Assembly: GCA_964397995.1 (NCBI GenBank)
Contig: CAYNLG010000086.1
Span: 1 to 15,044 of the forward strand
Direction of reading: 5' to 3'
Origin: CAYNLG01 sp964397995
GTDB lineage: Bacteria > Planctomycetota > Phycisphaerae > FEN-1346
DNA: 15,044 bases
Part shown: piece after piece, positions 7,989 to 14,628 of the stretch
Position numbering within the stretch: the first letter of the stretch is position 1
Layout of the letters: the number at the start of each line of letters is the position of its first letter
Notes under the pieces: generated by a model
Told to the model about the DNA's origin: nothing
The model's input: only the letters and a program-made list of their open reading frames with translations
Database searches by the model: none
Translations under genes and position numbers: made by a program

Positions 7989-8008
7989 GCCGCGCGCAGC
8001 CTTTGGGC

Positions 8009-8038
8009 TTGCCCCGCGTCCTGCCAAACGGGCATAAT
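8009..8038 (+). promoter_or_regulatory. Likely promoter of the membrane protein gene
   Basis: TTGCCC (8009-8014), an 18-base spacer and CATAAT (8033-8038, one mismatch to TATAAT) lie ahead of the gene starting at 8072. The predicted transcription start near 8045 leaves a short leader holding the GAAAGGGGG ribosome site. The box is an AT-rich island in GC-rich DNA, which makes it more believable than chance. Confidence 0.45.
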
Positions 8039-8071
8039 CGCCCTGAACCGCCGCGAAAGGGGGCCTTGCCG

Positions 8072-9022
8072 ATGGACTGGACCTCGAACCGCATGATCGC
8101 CGTTTACCTGGCCGCCGGGGTCCTCCTGGCCCTCGGCATCGCCGTCCTTGCCATGCGCAAGGCCATGCGGACCCGGATCCGCAGCGAACGCGAGGTCCGC
8201 GACGACCCGGACATCCACGACTGGCTCGTCGTCTTCGATTGGAGCCGCAAGGCCCTCTACGTACCCACGATGGGGGTGTCGGCGATCGCGGCCCTGATGA
8301 TGCTCCTCCACGAAACGGACCTTCTCCCGCCCATCATCACGCCGGGGATGATCGGCGGGGTCTGGTTCGCCGTCTTCTTCCTGAACTTCCTCGTCGAGGA
8401 GTTCGACCTGAGCGTCAAGGTGCTCGTCATCGCGGTCCTGGCGCTGGTGCTGGCGGGCCTTTGGCTGCATCTGGTGGGCTGGCTGAGCGGTGTGCTGGGC
8501 CTGTTCCGCCACCTCAGCGTTTCGATAAGCAGCCTGGGGTTCTTCCTGATCGCCGTCCTCGGAGCCCTGACGCTGGGCCTGTCGTGGCTGAGGGGCCTCT
8601 TCCACTACGTGGTCTTCACGCCGAACTTCATGAACGTCCAGTGGGGCCTGACGGAGGCCGGCGACCACATCGGCCGCGAGGACTACAACACCCACGTCGA
8701 CACGACCGACATCCTGGAGCGGCTCATGGGCTTCGGCCGCATCGTCATCACCTTCCGCGACCGTAGCCGCACCCCCATGGTCCTGCTGGCGTGGAACATC
8801 GGGAAGGTGGCGTCGCGGCTGGAGTCGGTGCGGGGCAAGTTCGCGATCGACATGAACGCGAGCGGCGGGACGGTGCTGGCCCCGAGGCCCGCACGGGACC
8901 AGGAGCCGGTTGAGGAGGAAATCGGCCCCGCGCCGGCGGCGCCGCCGGAGGCCAGTTCCGAGCCGGACCCCGGCCCCCCGGGCGAGGCCGAGAACGGCCC
9001 TGAAACGCCGCCTGGGACTTAG
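8072..9022 (+). CDS. Membrane protein with five predicted helices and a C-terminal PH-like region
   Basis: This encodes 316 residues from ATG 8072, eight bases after GAAAGGGGG (8055-8063). I do not recognise a named family. Hydrophobic segments are at about 8-28, 63-80, 91-108, 115-136 and 152-174. A basic/acidic soluble loop (30-60) lies after the first. Residues 178-268 are soluble and alternate beta-like stretches (FGRIVITFRDRSRTPMVLLAW) with a final amphipathic helix (NIGKVASRLESVRGKF), resembling a bacterial PH domain; this likeness is by eye. The last 45 residues are a disordered Pro/Glu/Ala tail. It is a monocistronic-looking gene, divergent from the FAD gene. Its TAG stop overlaps the TAA stop of the opposing UPF0210 gene. 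Function is unknown; the architecture suggests a membrane-associated structural or scaffold role, as an inference only. Confidence 0.85.
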   Translation: MDWTSNRMIAVYLAAGVLLALGIAVLAMRKAMRTRIRSEREVRDDPDIHDWLVVFDWSRKALYVPTMGVSAIAALMMLLHETDLLPPIITPGMIGGVWFAVFFLNFLVEEFDLSVKVLVIAVLALVLAGLWLHLVGWLSGVLGLFRHLSVSISSLGFFLIAVLGALTLGLSWLRGLFHYVVFTPNFMNVQWGLTEAGDHIGREDYNTHVDTTDILERLMGFGRIVITFRDRSRTPMVLLAWNIGKVASRLESVRGKFAIDMNASGGTVLAPRPARDQEPVEEEIGPAPAAPPEASSEPDPGPPGEAENGPETPPGT

Positions 9023-10392
9023 TTCCGAAGCGACTGGATCGGCGCGGGAATGCGCCCGCCGAATCCCACGAAGGCCGCGCTCGCCCCCGGACTCCGCACG
9101 GCCATCACCGTGGTTGCGCCGAACAGGCCGCCGAACTCGACCCGGTCGCCCGGCCCCGCCCCGGGCACGGGAATGAGCCGCACGCCCGTCGTCTTGCCGT
9201 TGACGACGCCGATGGCCACCTCGTCGGCGATCAGGGCCGCCAGCGTCTCGGGTGGCGTGTCGCCCGGCACGGCGATCATGTCGAGGCCGACCGAGCAGAC
9301 GCTCGTCATGGCCTCCAGCTTTTCAAGCGAGAGGTCGCCGGCGGCAACGGCCTCGCTCAGCGCCGCGTCTTCGCTGACGGGGATAAACGCCCCGGAAAGG
9401 CCGCCCACGCTGGAACTGGCGAACGCGCCGCCCTTCTTGACGGCGTCGGTCAGGAGGGCGATGGCCGCCGTCGACCCCGGCGCCCCGATCCGGGCGATGC
9501 CGAGCGTCCGGAGAATCTCGCCGACGCTGTCGCCGACCTTCGGCGTCGGCGCGAGCGACAGGTCCACGATGCCGAAGGCGACGCCCAGCTCGCGGGCGAC
9601 CTCGCGGCCGATGAGTTCGCCGACCCGCGTCACGCGGAAACTCGTGATCTTGATCTCCTCGGCCAGGTCGCCCAAGGTCAGGTCCTCGCCCAGCTCGATC
9701 CGCCGCCGGAGGGCCGAGGCGACCACGTTCGGGCCGGAAACGCCGATATTGACGGCCGCCTCCGGCTCGCCGTCGCCGACGTACGCCCCGGCCATGAACG
9801 GGTTGTCCTCGGGCATATTCGCGAAGACGACCAGCTTTGCGCACCCGAAGCCCCGGGCCTCGGCCGTGGCCTCGGCGATGGCCCGCAGGACGTGGCCCAT
9901 GCGGGCGACCGCGTCCATGTTGATGCCCGCGCGGCGGGAGGCCACGTTGACCGAGGCACAGACCCGCTGCGTGGTGCTCAGGACCTCCGGCAGGGCGTCG
10001 ATGACGTGCCGGTCGGCCGGCGTCATCCCCTTCTGCACCAGGGCCGAAAACCCGCCCACCAGGTCCACGCCGCACGCCGCCGCCGCTTCGTCCAGCGTCC
10101 GGGCGACCGCGACGGCGGCGGTGCGTCCGTGGCCGGCCACGAGGTGGGCCGCCGGCGAGATCGCCACCCGCTTGTTCACCACGGGAATGCCGTATTTGCG
10201 GCCGATCCGGTCGCAAACCCCCACCAGCGGCCCCGCCATACGGACGAGCTTGTCGCGGAGCTTGCGGCACAGGACGTCCATGCCGCCGCCCGTGCAGTCC
10301 TCGACGTTCAGGGCGAGCGTCACGGTCCGGACGTCCAGGTTCTCGGCGTGGAGCATCTGGAGCGTCGAGAGGATCTCGTCGGTTCGGAGCAT
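9019..10392 (-). CDS. UPF0210 (DUF711) family protein
   Basis: This encodes 457 residues, typical for UPF0210/DUF711. Family signatures include TLALNVEDCTGGGMD (25-39), RKYGIPVVNKRVAISP (65-80), GINMDAV (156-162), FANMPEDNPFMAGAY (190-204), VNIGVSGPNVV (214-224), KVGDSVGEIL (285-294), SSVGGLSGAFIPVSED (327-342) and the C-terminal GVVNGKTTGVRLIP (395-408). Structures of relatives have been grouped with the PFL-like glycyl-radical fold, but no activity is established. The ATG at 10392 lies eight bases after the ACT gene stop. AGGA overlapping that stop serves as ribosome site, so the two genes are coupled. An ACT-domain protein next to UPF0210 is a recurrent arrangement (UPF0237/UPF0210), which suggests an amino-acid or one-carbon ligand controls the pair. 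The 3' end overlaps the convergent gene by four bases. Confidence 0.95.
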   Translation of the reverse strand: MLRTDEILSTLQMLHAENLDVRTVTLALNVEDCTGGGMDVLCRKLRDKLVRMAGPLVGVCDRIGRKYGIPVVNKRVAISPAAHLVAGHGRTAAVAVARTLDEAAAACGVDLVGGFSALVQKGMTPADRHVIDALPEVLSTTQRVCASVNVASRRAGINMDAVARMGHVLRAIAEATAEARGFGCAKLVVFANMPEDNPFMAGAYVGDGEPEAAVNIGVSGPNVVASALRRRIELGEDLTLGDLAEEIKITSFRVTRVGELIGREVARELGVAFGIVDLSLAPTPKVGDSVGEILRTLGIARIGAPGSTAAIALLTDAVKKGGAFASSSVGGLSGAFIPVSEDAALSEAVAAGDLSLEKLEAMTSVCSVGLDMIAVPGDTPPETLAALIADEVAIGVVNGKTTGVRLIPVPGAGPGDRVEFGGLFGATTVMAVRSPGASAAFVGFGGRIPAPIQSLRN

Positions 10393-10400
10393 GGCCGGTC

Positions 10401-10970
10401 CTAGCGCTGGGGCGTCATACGGAGCTGGTTCGTCGCCACGAACACGTTCTCGTGCTGCAGGCGCACGGTGAAGCCTGCCTCGGCGGCGATGGCCTCCAGA
10501 TCGGCCTGGAGCAGGGCCAGATCGGCCTCCGGCGGGATTTCGACTTGGCCGACGAGGACGAAGTCGCCCTCGGTCCGCTCGCCGTAGAGGTCCAGAATGT
10601 TGATGTCCTTGCCCGCAAGGCAGCCCGTGAACCGCTCGACGATGCCCCGCCGGTCCTCGCCGAAGGCCGTCAGGACGAACCGCTCGCACGGGGCGTGCGC
10701 CGCCGCCACCGCCGCCGGGTCGTACGGGGCCGCCAGCACGTGACACCCCGGCGACCGGCTCCGGACGGCCTCCGCCAGGGCCTCCGGATCGGCCGGCTCC
10801 GGCAAGCTTACGATCATGATCAGCGTGAAGTACCCGCCAAGGACCGTCTGGCTGCACGCGTCGATGTTGCCGCGCAGGCGGCTGACGGCCCCGGTCAGGC
10901 CGGCGACGATGCCGGGGTGGTCGTCGCTCATCACGCTGAGGACGTAGGCGTGCTCGAATTGCGTTTCCAT
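10401..10970 (-). CDS. Tandem ACT-domain regulatory protein (GcvR-like)
   Basis: This encodes 189 residues made of two ACT modules: about 8-80, with DDHPGIVAGLTGAV, and about 97-173, with GEDRRGIVERFTGCLAG and the strand DINILDLYGERT. ACT domains bind small ligands, usually amino acids, at dimer interfaces. There is no DNA-binding or catalytic domain, so it should act by protein-protein contact, as the double-ACT protein GcvR does in E. coli. It is longer than the single-ACT UPF0237 proteins that usually accompany UPF0210. ATG 10970 is preceded by GAGGA (10980-10976) with five bases between. It is the first gene of a two-gene unit with the UPF0210 gene. Ligand and partner are unknown; coupling points to the UPF0210 protein as partner. 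Confidence 0.9.
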   Translation of the reverse strand: METQFEHAYVLSVMSDDHPGIVAGLTGAVSRLRGNIDACSQTVLGGYFTLIMIVSLPEPADPEALAEAVRSRSPGCHVLAAPYDPAAVAAAHAPCERFVLTAFGEDRRGIVERFTGCLAGKDINILDLYGERTEGDFVLVGQVEIPPEADLALLQADLEAIAAEAGFTVRLQHENVFVATNQLRMTPQR

Positions 10971-10977
10971 GGCCGTC

Positions 10978-11003
10978 CTCGCGGGTTCTCGCGGGTTCGC
11001 GGG
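10978..11003. repeat. 10-bp tandem repeat in the leader of the ACT gene
   Basis: CTCGCGGGTT occurs twice head to tail (10978-10987, 10988-10997) and is followed by a partial third unit CGCGGG. On the minus strand the repeat directly adjoins and partly covers the GAGGA ribosome site of the ACT gene, so a protein or RNA structure bound here could affect its translation. Confidence 0.7.
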
Positions 11004-11004
11004 G

Positions 11005-11025
11005 GGGCGGCCGCCGCGGCCGCCC
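11005..11025 (-). promoter_or_regulatory. Nine-base-pair hairpin at the predicted 5' end of the ACT/UPF0210 transcript
   Basis: GGGCGGCCG (11005-11013) and CGGCCGCCC (11017-11025) are perfectly inverted around a three-base loop. The all-GC stem would be very stable in RNA. If transcription starts near 11026, as the promoter upstream suggests, this hairpin is at the extreme 5' end of the mRNA, where such stems can protect against decay. It is not followed by a T-run on either strand. Confidence 0.45.
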
Positions 11026-11032
11026 GGCGGGC

Positions 11033-11062
11033 ATTCTAGTGCGCCGGCCGCCCGGGTGCCAG
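11033..11062 (-). promoter_or_regulatory. Possible promoter of the ACT/UPF0210 unit
   Basis: On the minus strand CTGGCA (11062-11057, four of six) and TAGAAT (11038-11033, five of six) are separated by 18 bases. The predicted start near 11026 leaves a leader of about 56 bases with the hairpin and tandem repeat described separately. TAGAAT is one of the few AT-rich spots in this divergent gap. Confidence 0.35.
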
Positions 11063-11094
11063 CGCTCACCGGCCGGCGCAACCGCGCCAGGCCC

Positions 11095-11123
11095 TTGCCG
11101 CCGCGGCTTCGCTCGCGTATCGT
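11095..11123 (+). promoter_or_regulatory. Possible promoter of the MFS-M24-cysK cluster
   Basis: TTGCCG (11095-11100), 17 bases, then TATCGT (11118-11123, four of six) lie directly ahead of ATG 11133. The predicted transcription start is near 11130, leaving about three bases of leader, which agrees with the absence of a ribosome site before this ATG. Both boxes are imperfect. Confidence 0.3.
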
Positions 11124-11132
11124 GCCCGGACC

Positions 11133-12380
11133 ATGACAGCCGGAACGCCCATCCCGAGGCCGCGCCTGCGGCGGCTTCTGCTGCTGACGTGGCAGGAGAG
11201 CTTTGCAACGATCCTCGTCGAGCGCGGCATCTACTTCTACACGGACGAGCAGCTGGCGTTCGGCCCGTCGGAAAATCTGGGCCTGGCGCTCGGATTCGGC
11301 ACGCTGTACGTCCTCGGGGCCCTCGCCAGCCATGCCCTGTGCGTGCGGCTGGGAGAGAAGCGGGTCATCGCGGCCGCCCTCCTGGGCCAGGCCGCCATGT
11401 ACGGGCTCCTGTTCGCGTGGCCGGCGGCGGCGGTGGTGGTCGCGGGCGTCCTTGCCCTGGGGTTCCTCAACGGCGTAAAGTGGCCTGTCGTCGAGAGTTA
11501 CGTCGTCGCTGGCCAGGGCATCGCCGAGGCTGCCCGTAGCGTCGGCCGTTTCAACCTCGCGTGGTCGACCGCCGTCCCGACGTCGCTTCTGGCGGTCGGG
11601 CCGATCCTGAAGACGTGGCCGGCGGGCCTTTTCCTTCTGGGCGGGGCCATTAATCTGGTCAGCCTGGCCCTCATGCGGCCGCTTCGGACACGGCCCGTCC
11701 ACCTGCCGCACGATCACCCGGAACGGCCGAATGCGGCCGTCCTGGGCCGGCTGGGCGGCCTTCTGGCCTCCAGCCGCTGGTCCATGATCACCAGCTACTC
11801 GCTGCTCTGGATTCTGGCGGCGCTGATGCCGGACATCTTCGGCCGCCTCCAGGTCGAGGTCGAGTGGGCGACGGCCGCCTCGGCCATGCTGGACGCGGTC
11901 CGCGTGGCGACCTTCCTTGGCCTGCAGCTCTGGCTGGGCTGGCACGGCCGGGCCTGGCCGCTGGCGCTCGTCATCGGGGCGCTGCCGCTGGGGTTCTTCC
12001 TGGTGGTCTCGGAGGCGAACCTGGCGACGGTGCTCGCCGGCGAGGTCGTCTTCGGCGTGGCCGCCGGTATGACCTACTACGCGGCCCTCTATTACGCTAT
12101 GGTGGTTAAGAACGCCTCGGTGGATGCCGGGGGCGGGCACGAGGGGCTGATCGGCGCCGGGTTCACGCTGGGGCCGGTGGCGGGCCTGGCGGGGCGGCAG
12201 CTCGCGCCGACGCTGGGCGGGCCGGTGCTCGGCATGGCCGGCGGCGTGGGGCCGCTCGTGGCGGTGTGCGCGGTCGGGGCGGCGCGGCCGCTTCTGCGGG
12301 CCGCCCGCGCGGGGCCGCCGCCCGCAACCGAGGACCGGAACCCACGCGAACCGAGCGCCGCCGAAGGGGAGTCGCCATGA
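11133..12380 (+). CDS. Major facilitator superfamily transporter
   Basis: This encodes 415 residues and is an inner-membrane secondary transporter by composition. About eleven or twelve hydrophobic helices are seen, with a hydrophilic central loop at about 182-205 (RPLRTRPVHLPHDHPERP) splitting the two six-helix halves. Helix 1 follows a short basic N-terminus and contains ERGIYFYTDE. The helix 4 region has FLNGVKWPVVESYV, and a late helix has GHEGLIGAGFTLGPVAG. The C-terminal 25 residues are a soluble Pro/Glu-rich tail. No ribosome site precedes ATG 11133, in contrast to most genes in the window. The stop overlaps the next start as ATGA, so transporter and M24-fold protein are translated together, implying a common substrate. 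The substrate cannot be told from sequence; amino acids, peptides or drugs are all possible. Confidence 0.85.
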   Translation: MTAGTPIPRPRLRRLLLLTWQESFATILVERGIYFYTDEQLAFGPSENLGLALGFGTLYVLGALASHALCVRLGEKRVIAAALLGQAAMYGLLFAWPAAAVVVAGVLALGFLNGVKWPVVESYVVAGQGIAEAARSVGRFNLAWSTAVPTSLLAVGPILKTWPAGLFLLGGAINLVSLALMRPLRTRPVHLPHDHPERPNAAVLGRLGGLLASSRWSMITSYSLLWILAALMPDIFGRLQVEVEWATAASAMLDAVRVATFLGLQLWLGWHGRAWPLALVIGALPLGFFLVVSEANLATVLAGEVVFGVAAGMTYYAALYYAMVVKNASVDAGGGHEGLIGAGFTLGPVAGLAGRQLAPTLGGPVLGMAGGVGPLVAVCAVGAARPLLRAARAGPPPATEDRNPREPSAAEGESP

Positions 12381-13492
12381 CCGATGTTGCCGCCGAACAG
12401 GCCCGCAAGCACCAACAGCTGGTCGAATTGCTCGATCAGCATACCCTCGATGCCATCGTTCTGTCGCGCCGCTGTAACGTCGCGTGGTACACCTCGGGTC
12501 GCGTCCGGAACTACGTCGGCCTGGTTGACGACGTCGGCAACTCGCACGTGGTCGTCCACCGCGACGGGGCCACGGTTCTGACCACGAACATCGAGGCCGA
12601 GCGCCTCCGCGACGAGGACCTCCCGGGCACCGGCTACGACCTCGTCGCCTACCCGTATCACGACACAGACGCCCGCCGGGAACGTTTGGGCGGGGTTTTG
12701 GGCGATCGGCGGGTGGCGGCCGACGCGGCCCTGCCGAACGTCGGGACGCTGCCGCTGCCGCCCGAGGTCGACCGCCTGCGGTGGACGCTCGGCGAGGAGG
12801 AGGTCGAGCGATACCGCGCCGTGGCGACGGACGTGACGGCGGCGGTCGAAGCAACCGCGCGGCAGGCGGAGCCCGGATGGACCGAAAACGCCGCTGCAGG
12901 CCATCTGACGGCCGCTTTGCGGGCCAAGGGCCTGGTGCCCTGGGTCCTCCTCGTCGGGGCCGACGACCGGATCGACCGGTTCCGCCACCCCCTCCCGACC
13001 GACACCGCGGCCGAGCGGCGGCTGATGCTCGTCACCTGCTCGGAGCGGGGGGGGCTCATTGCCGCCTGCACCCGGATTGTCCATTTCGGGCCGGTTCCGG
13101 AGGCCCTGGCGGCCACAATGGAGGCGTGTGCGACCGTTGATGCCGCCCTCATCACGAGCACCCGCCCGGGCCGGACGCTGGGGGAACTCTTCGCGGTCGC
13201 GCGGCGGGCGTACGCGGCCGTGGGGCGCGAGGACGAGTGGCGGCTCCACCACCAGGGCGGCTCGTGTGGATACCTTCCCCGCGAGGTCAAGGCCGCCCCG
13301 GAGAGCGACGTGCAAGTCCTTGAGAATCAAGCCTTTGCGTGGAACCCGACCATCACCGGCACCAAGTGCGAGGACACGGTCCTGTGCGGTCCCGAGGGCA
13401 CGGCGCCGCTGGCGGAGCCGAGCGACTGGCCGACCGTCCGGGCCGCGTGGGAGGGCGAGGCGCTCGCGCGGCCGATCATCCTGGAACGGTAG
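12377..13492 (+). CDS. M24 (aminopeptidase P/creatinase) fold protein lacking most metal ligands
   Basis: This encodes 371 residues from ATG 12377, which overlaps the transporter stop; GAAGGGGA lies six bases upstream. The N-terminal creatinase-type domain (about 12-130, with CNVAWYTSG at 33-41) and the pita-bread C-terminal domain (about 138-365) are both recognisable. Aligning by eye to M24 metallopeptidases, the five metal ligands D, D, H, E, E correspond to Thr220, Ala230, His291 or 292, Asn323 and Glu332, so only the His and last Glu remain. LENQAFAWNPTITG and KCEDTVLC mark the region. A dinuclear metal centre is therefore unlikely. Creatinase is a known member that works without metal, so a metal-free hydrolase is possible, as is a binding protein. 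A G8 run lies in frame at 13047-13054. The gene is coupled to the MFS gene and sits 28 bases before cysK. Confidence 0.85.
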   Translation: MTDVAAEQARKHQQLVELLDQHTLDAIVLSRRCNVAWYTSGRVRNYVGLVDDVGNSHVVVHRDGATVLTTNIEAERLRDEDLPGTGYDLVAYPYHDTDARRERLGGVLGDRRVAADAALPNVGTLPLPPEVDRLRWTLGEEEVERYRAVATDVTAAVEATARQAEPGWTENAAAGHLTAALRAKGLVPWVLLVGADDRIDRFRHPLPTDTAAERRLMLVTCSERGGLIAACTRIVHFGPVPEALAATMEACATVDAALITSTRPGRTLGELFAVARRAYAAVGREDEWRLHHQGGSCGYLPREVKAAPESDVQVLENQAFAWNPTITGTKCEDTVLCGPEGTAPLAEPSDWPTVRAAWEGEALARPIILER

Positions 13493-13520
13493 CGGTGCGG
13501 GCCCGGAGGGGGTGGAAGTC

Positions 13521-14408
13521 ATGCTCACGGATAACATCCTCGATTTGGTCGGAAACACGCCGCTCTTGCGTCTCAGGGGCGAAAACGTCTATGCGAAGGC
13601 CGAGTTTCTGAACCCCGGCGGGAGCATCAAGGACCGCGTCGCGCTGGCGATGATCGAGGCCGCCGAGCGCGACGGCCGCCTGCGGCCCGGGATGACCATC
13701 GTCGAGCCTACAAGCGGCAATACGGGCATCGGGCTGGCCCTGGTGGGCGGTCTGAAGGGGTATCGCGTCCGCATCGTGATGCCCGAGGGGATGAGCGAGG
13801 AGCGGAAGAAGCTCATCCGGGCCCTCGGGGCGGAACTCGTGCTGACGCCGGACGCCGAGAGCCTGCCCGGGGCGGTCGCGGAAGCCCGTGCATTGGAGGC
13901 GGCCGATACGAGCGTATTCGTGCCGCAACAGTTCGAAAATCCCGCGAATCCGCGCGTCCACTACGAGCAGACGGCCGTGGAATTATGGCGACAAATGTCC
14001 GGCGAAGTGGCCTGTTTCGTGGCCGGCGTCGGCAGCGGCGGGACCCTCCAGGGGGTGGGCCGGTACCTGAAGGAACGGGCCACCGGCGTGCGGATTGTCG
14101 CCGTGGAGCCGAAGAACGTCTCGGCGTTGCTCGGCCACGAGCCGGGCCTCCACCAGATTCAGGGCATCGGCGACGGCTTCGTCCCGGACATCCTGGATAC
14201 CTCGCTTGTCGACGACGTGGTGGAGGTGACGGACGAGGATGCGATCGAGACAACCCGGCGCCTGGGCCGCGAATTCGGCCTCCTGGTGGGGATATCGAGT
14301 GGGGCGAATGTATGGGCGGCGCGGCGGATTGCCCCGTCGGTGGAAGGCCCGGTGGCGACGATTCTGCCGGACCGGGCGGAGCGGTACTTCTCGACGGCGC
14401 TGCTCTGA
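13521..14408 (+). CDS. cysK: Cysteine synthase (O-acetylserine sulfhydrylase) family PLP enzyme
   Basis: This encodes 295 residues, slightly shorter than most CysK proteins (about 305-320). It makes cysteine from O-acetylserine and sulfide in the cytoplasm. The PLP Schiff-base lysine is Lys37 in NPGGSIKDR. The substrate loop TSGNTG is at 64-69, the phosphate-binding GSGGT at 171-175, and the SSGAN motif contacting the PLP ring nitrogen is at 259-263. MPEGMSEERKKL and IQGIGDGFVP are also typical. The N-terminus MLTDNILDLVGNTPLLRL starts at ATG 13521, nine bases after GGAGGGG. There is no CBS regulatory domain. The related acceptors homocysteine/serine (cystathionine beta-synthase) or O-phosphoserine (CysM type) cannot be excluded. 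It is the last gene of the plus-strand cluster, 28 bases after the M24-fold gene. Confidence 0.93.
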   Translation: MLTDNILDLVGNTPLLRLRGENVYAKAEFLNPGGSIKDRVALAMIEAAERDGRLRPGMTIVEPTSGNTGIGLALVGGLKGYRVRIVMPEGMSEERKKLIRALGAELVLTPDAESLPGAVAEARALEAADTSVFVPQQFENPANPRVHYEQTAVELWRQMSGEVACFVAGVGSGGTLQGVGRYLKERATGVRIVAVEPKNVSALLGHEPGLHQIQGIGDGFVPDILDTSLVDDVVEVTDEDAIETTRRLGREFGLLVGISSGANVWAARRIAPSVEGPVATILPDRAERYFSTALL

Positions 14409-14413
14409 GGGCC

Positions 14414-14429
14414 GCGCCGGGACCGGCGC
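14414..14429 (+). terminator. GC hairpin immediately after cysK
   Basis: GCGCCGG (14414-14420) and CCGGCGC (14423-14429) are perfectly inverted, starting six bases after the cysK stop. With a minimal loop the stem is six GC pairs. There is no T-run directly after it; the T-tracts begin 200 bases later. It may pause RNA polymerase or stabilise the mRNA 3' end rather than act as a classical intrinsic terminator. Confidence 0.35.
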
Positions 14430-14477
14430 CTGAAAGGGTGCCGCAGGACTCCACGCACGGGGATGCGTACAAATACA

Positions 14478-14502
14478 GAAGCCGGAATGCCCAGCAACGG
14501 CG
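14478..14502 (+). repeat. Imperfect direct repeat, left copy
   Basis: This 25-base unit carries GCCGGAATGCC followed by GCAACGGCG. A near-copy of 24 bases lies at 14945-14968 in the same orientation, with one substitution in the first half and a small difference (CA versus T) in the middle. Similarity continues weakly into GGTGCCTGG versus GGCGCCTGG. The two copies bracket the palindrome, T-tract ladder and G-run block. Confidence 0.65.
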
Positions 14503-14553
14503 AACGGTGCCTGGGGTCGCTGATGCGGGCCGAGTCGGGGCAGGCGGGGCGTT

Positions 14554-14586
14554 CACTATAGTGTCGGTTTGTATTTTATAGTGTCG
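14554..14586. promoter_or_regulatory. Palindrome within a 20-bp-spaced direct repeat (possible operator)
   Basis: TATAGTGTCG occurs at 14557-14566 and again at 14577-14586, exactly 20 bases apart, about two helical turns, so both face the same side of the DNA. The first copy overlaps the perfect 10-bp palindrome CACTATAGTG (14554-14563). Same-face repeats plus dyad symmetry are typical of protein-binding sites. On the minus strand the second copy reads as TATAAAAT-like DNA, and TATAGT is close to a -10 box on the plus strand, so a promoter is possible. I found no convincing -35 box at standard spacing. Confidence 0.5.
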
Positions 14587-14628
14587 CCTGGGCGGCCAAG
14601 AATTTGCATTTCTTTGCCTTTGCTTGAC

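Noticed and set aside
10971..12854. N-terminal extension of the ACT gene frame far upstream on the minus strand.
   Set aside because: The frame happens to stay open across the divergent MFS gene. The ACT homology begins right after ATG 10970, which has a GAGGA ribosome site, so the extension is not used.
13047..13054. G8 run in the M24-fold gene as a frameshift or pseudogene marker.
   Set aside because: The run is in frame, encoding Gly-Gly after Arg, and homology continues normally on both sides, so the gene is intact. The loss of metal ligands lies partly outside any shifted segment.
14552..14561. Resemblance to the core of a phage T7 RNA polymerase promoter (CACTATAG).
   Set aside because: Only about eight bases match, the rest of the 20-base promoter is absent, and no phage gene is nearby. 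The palindrome and direct repeat explain the sequence better.
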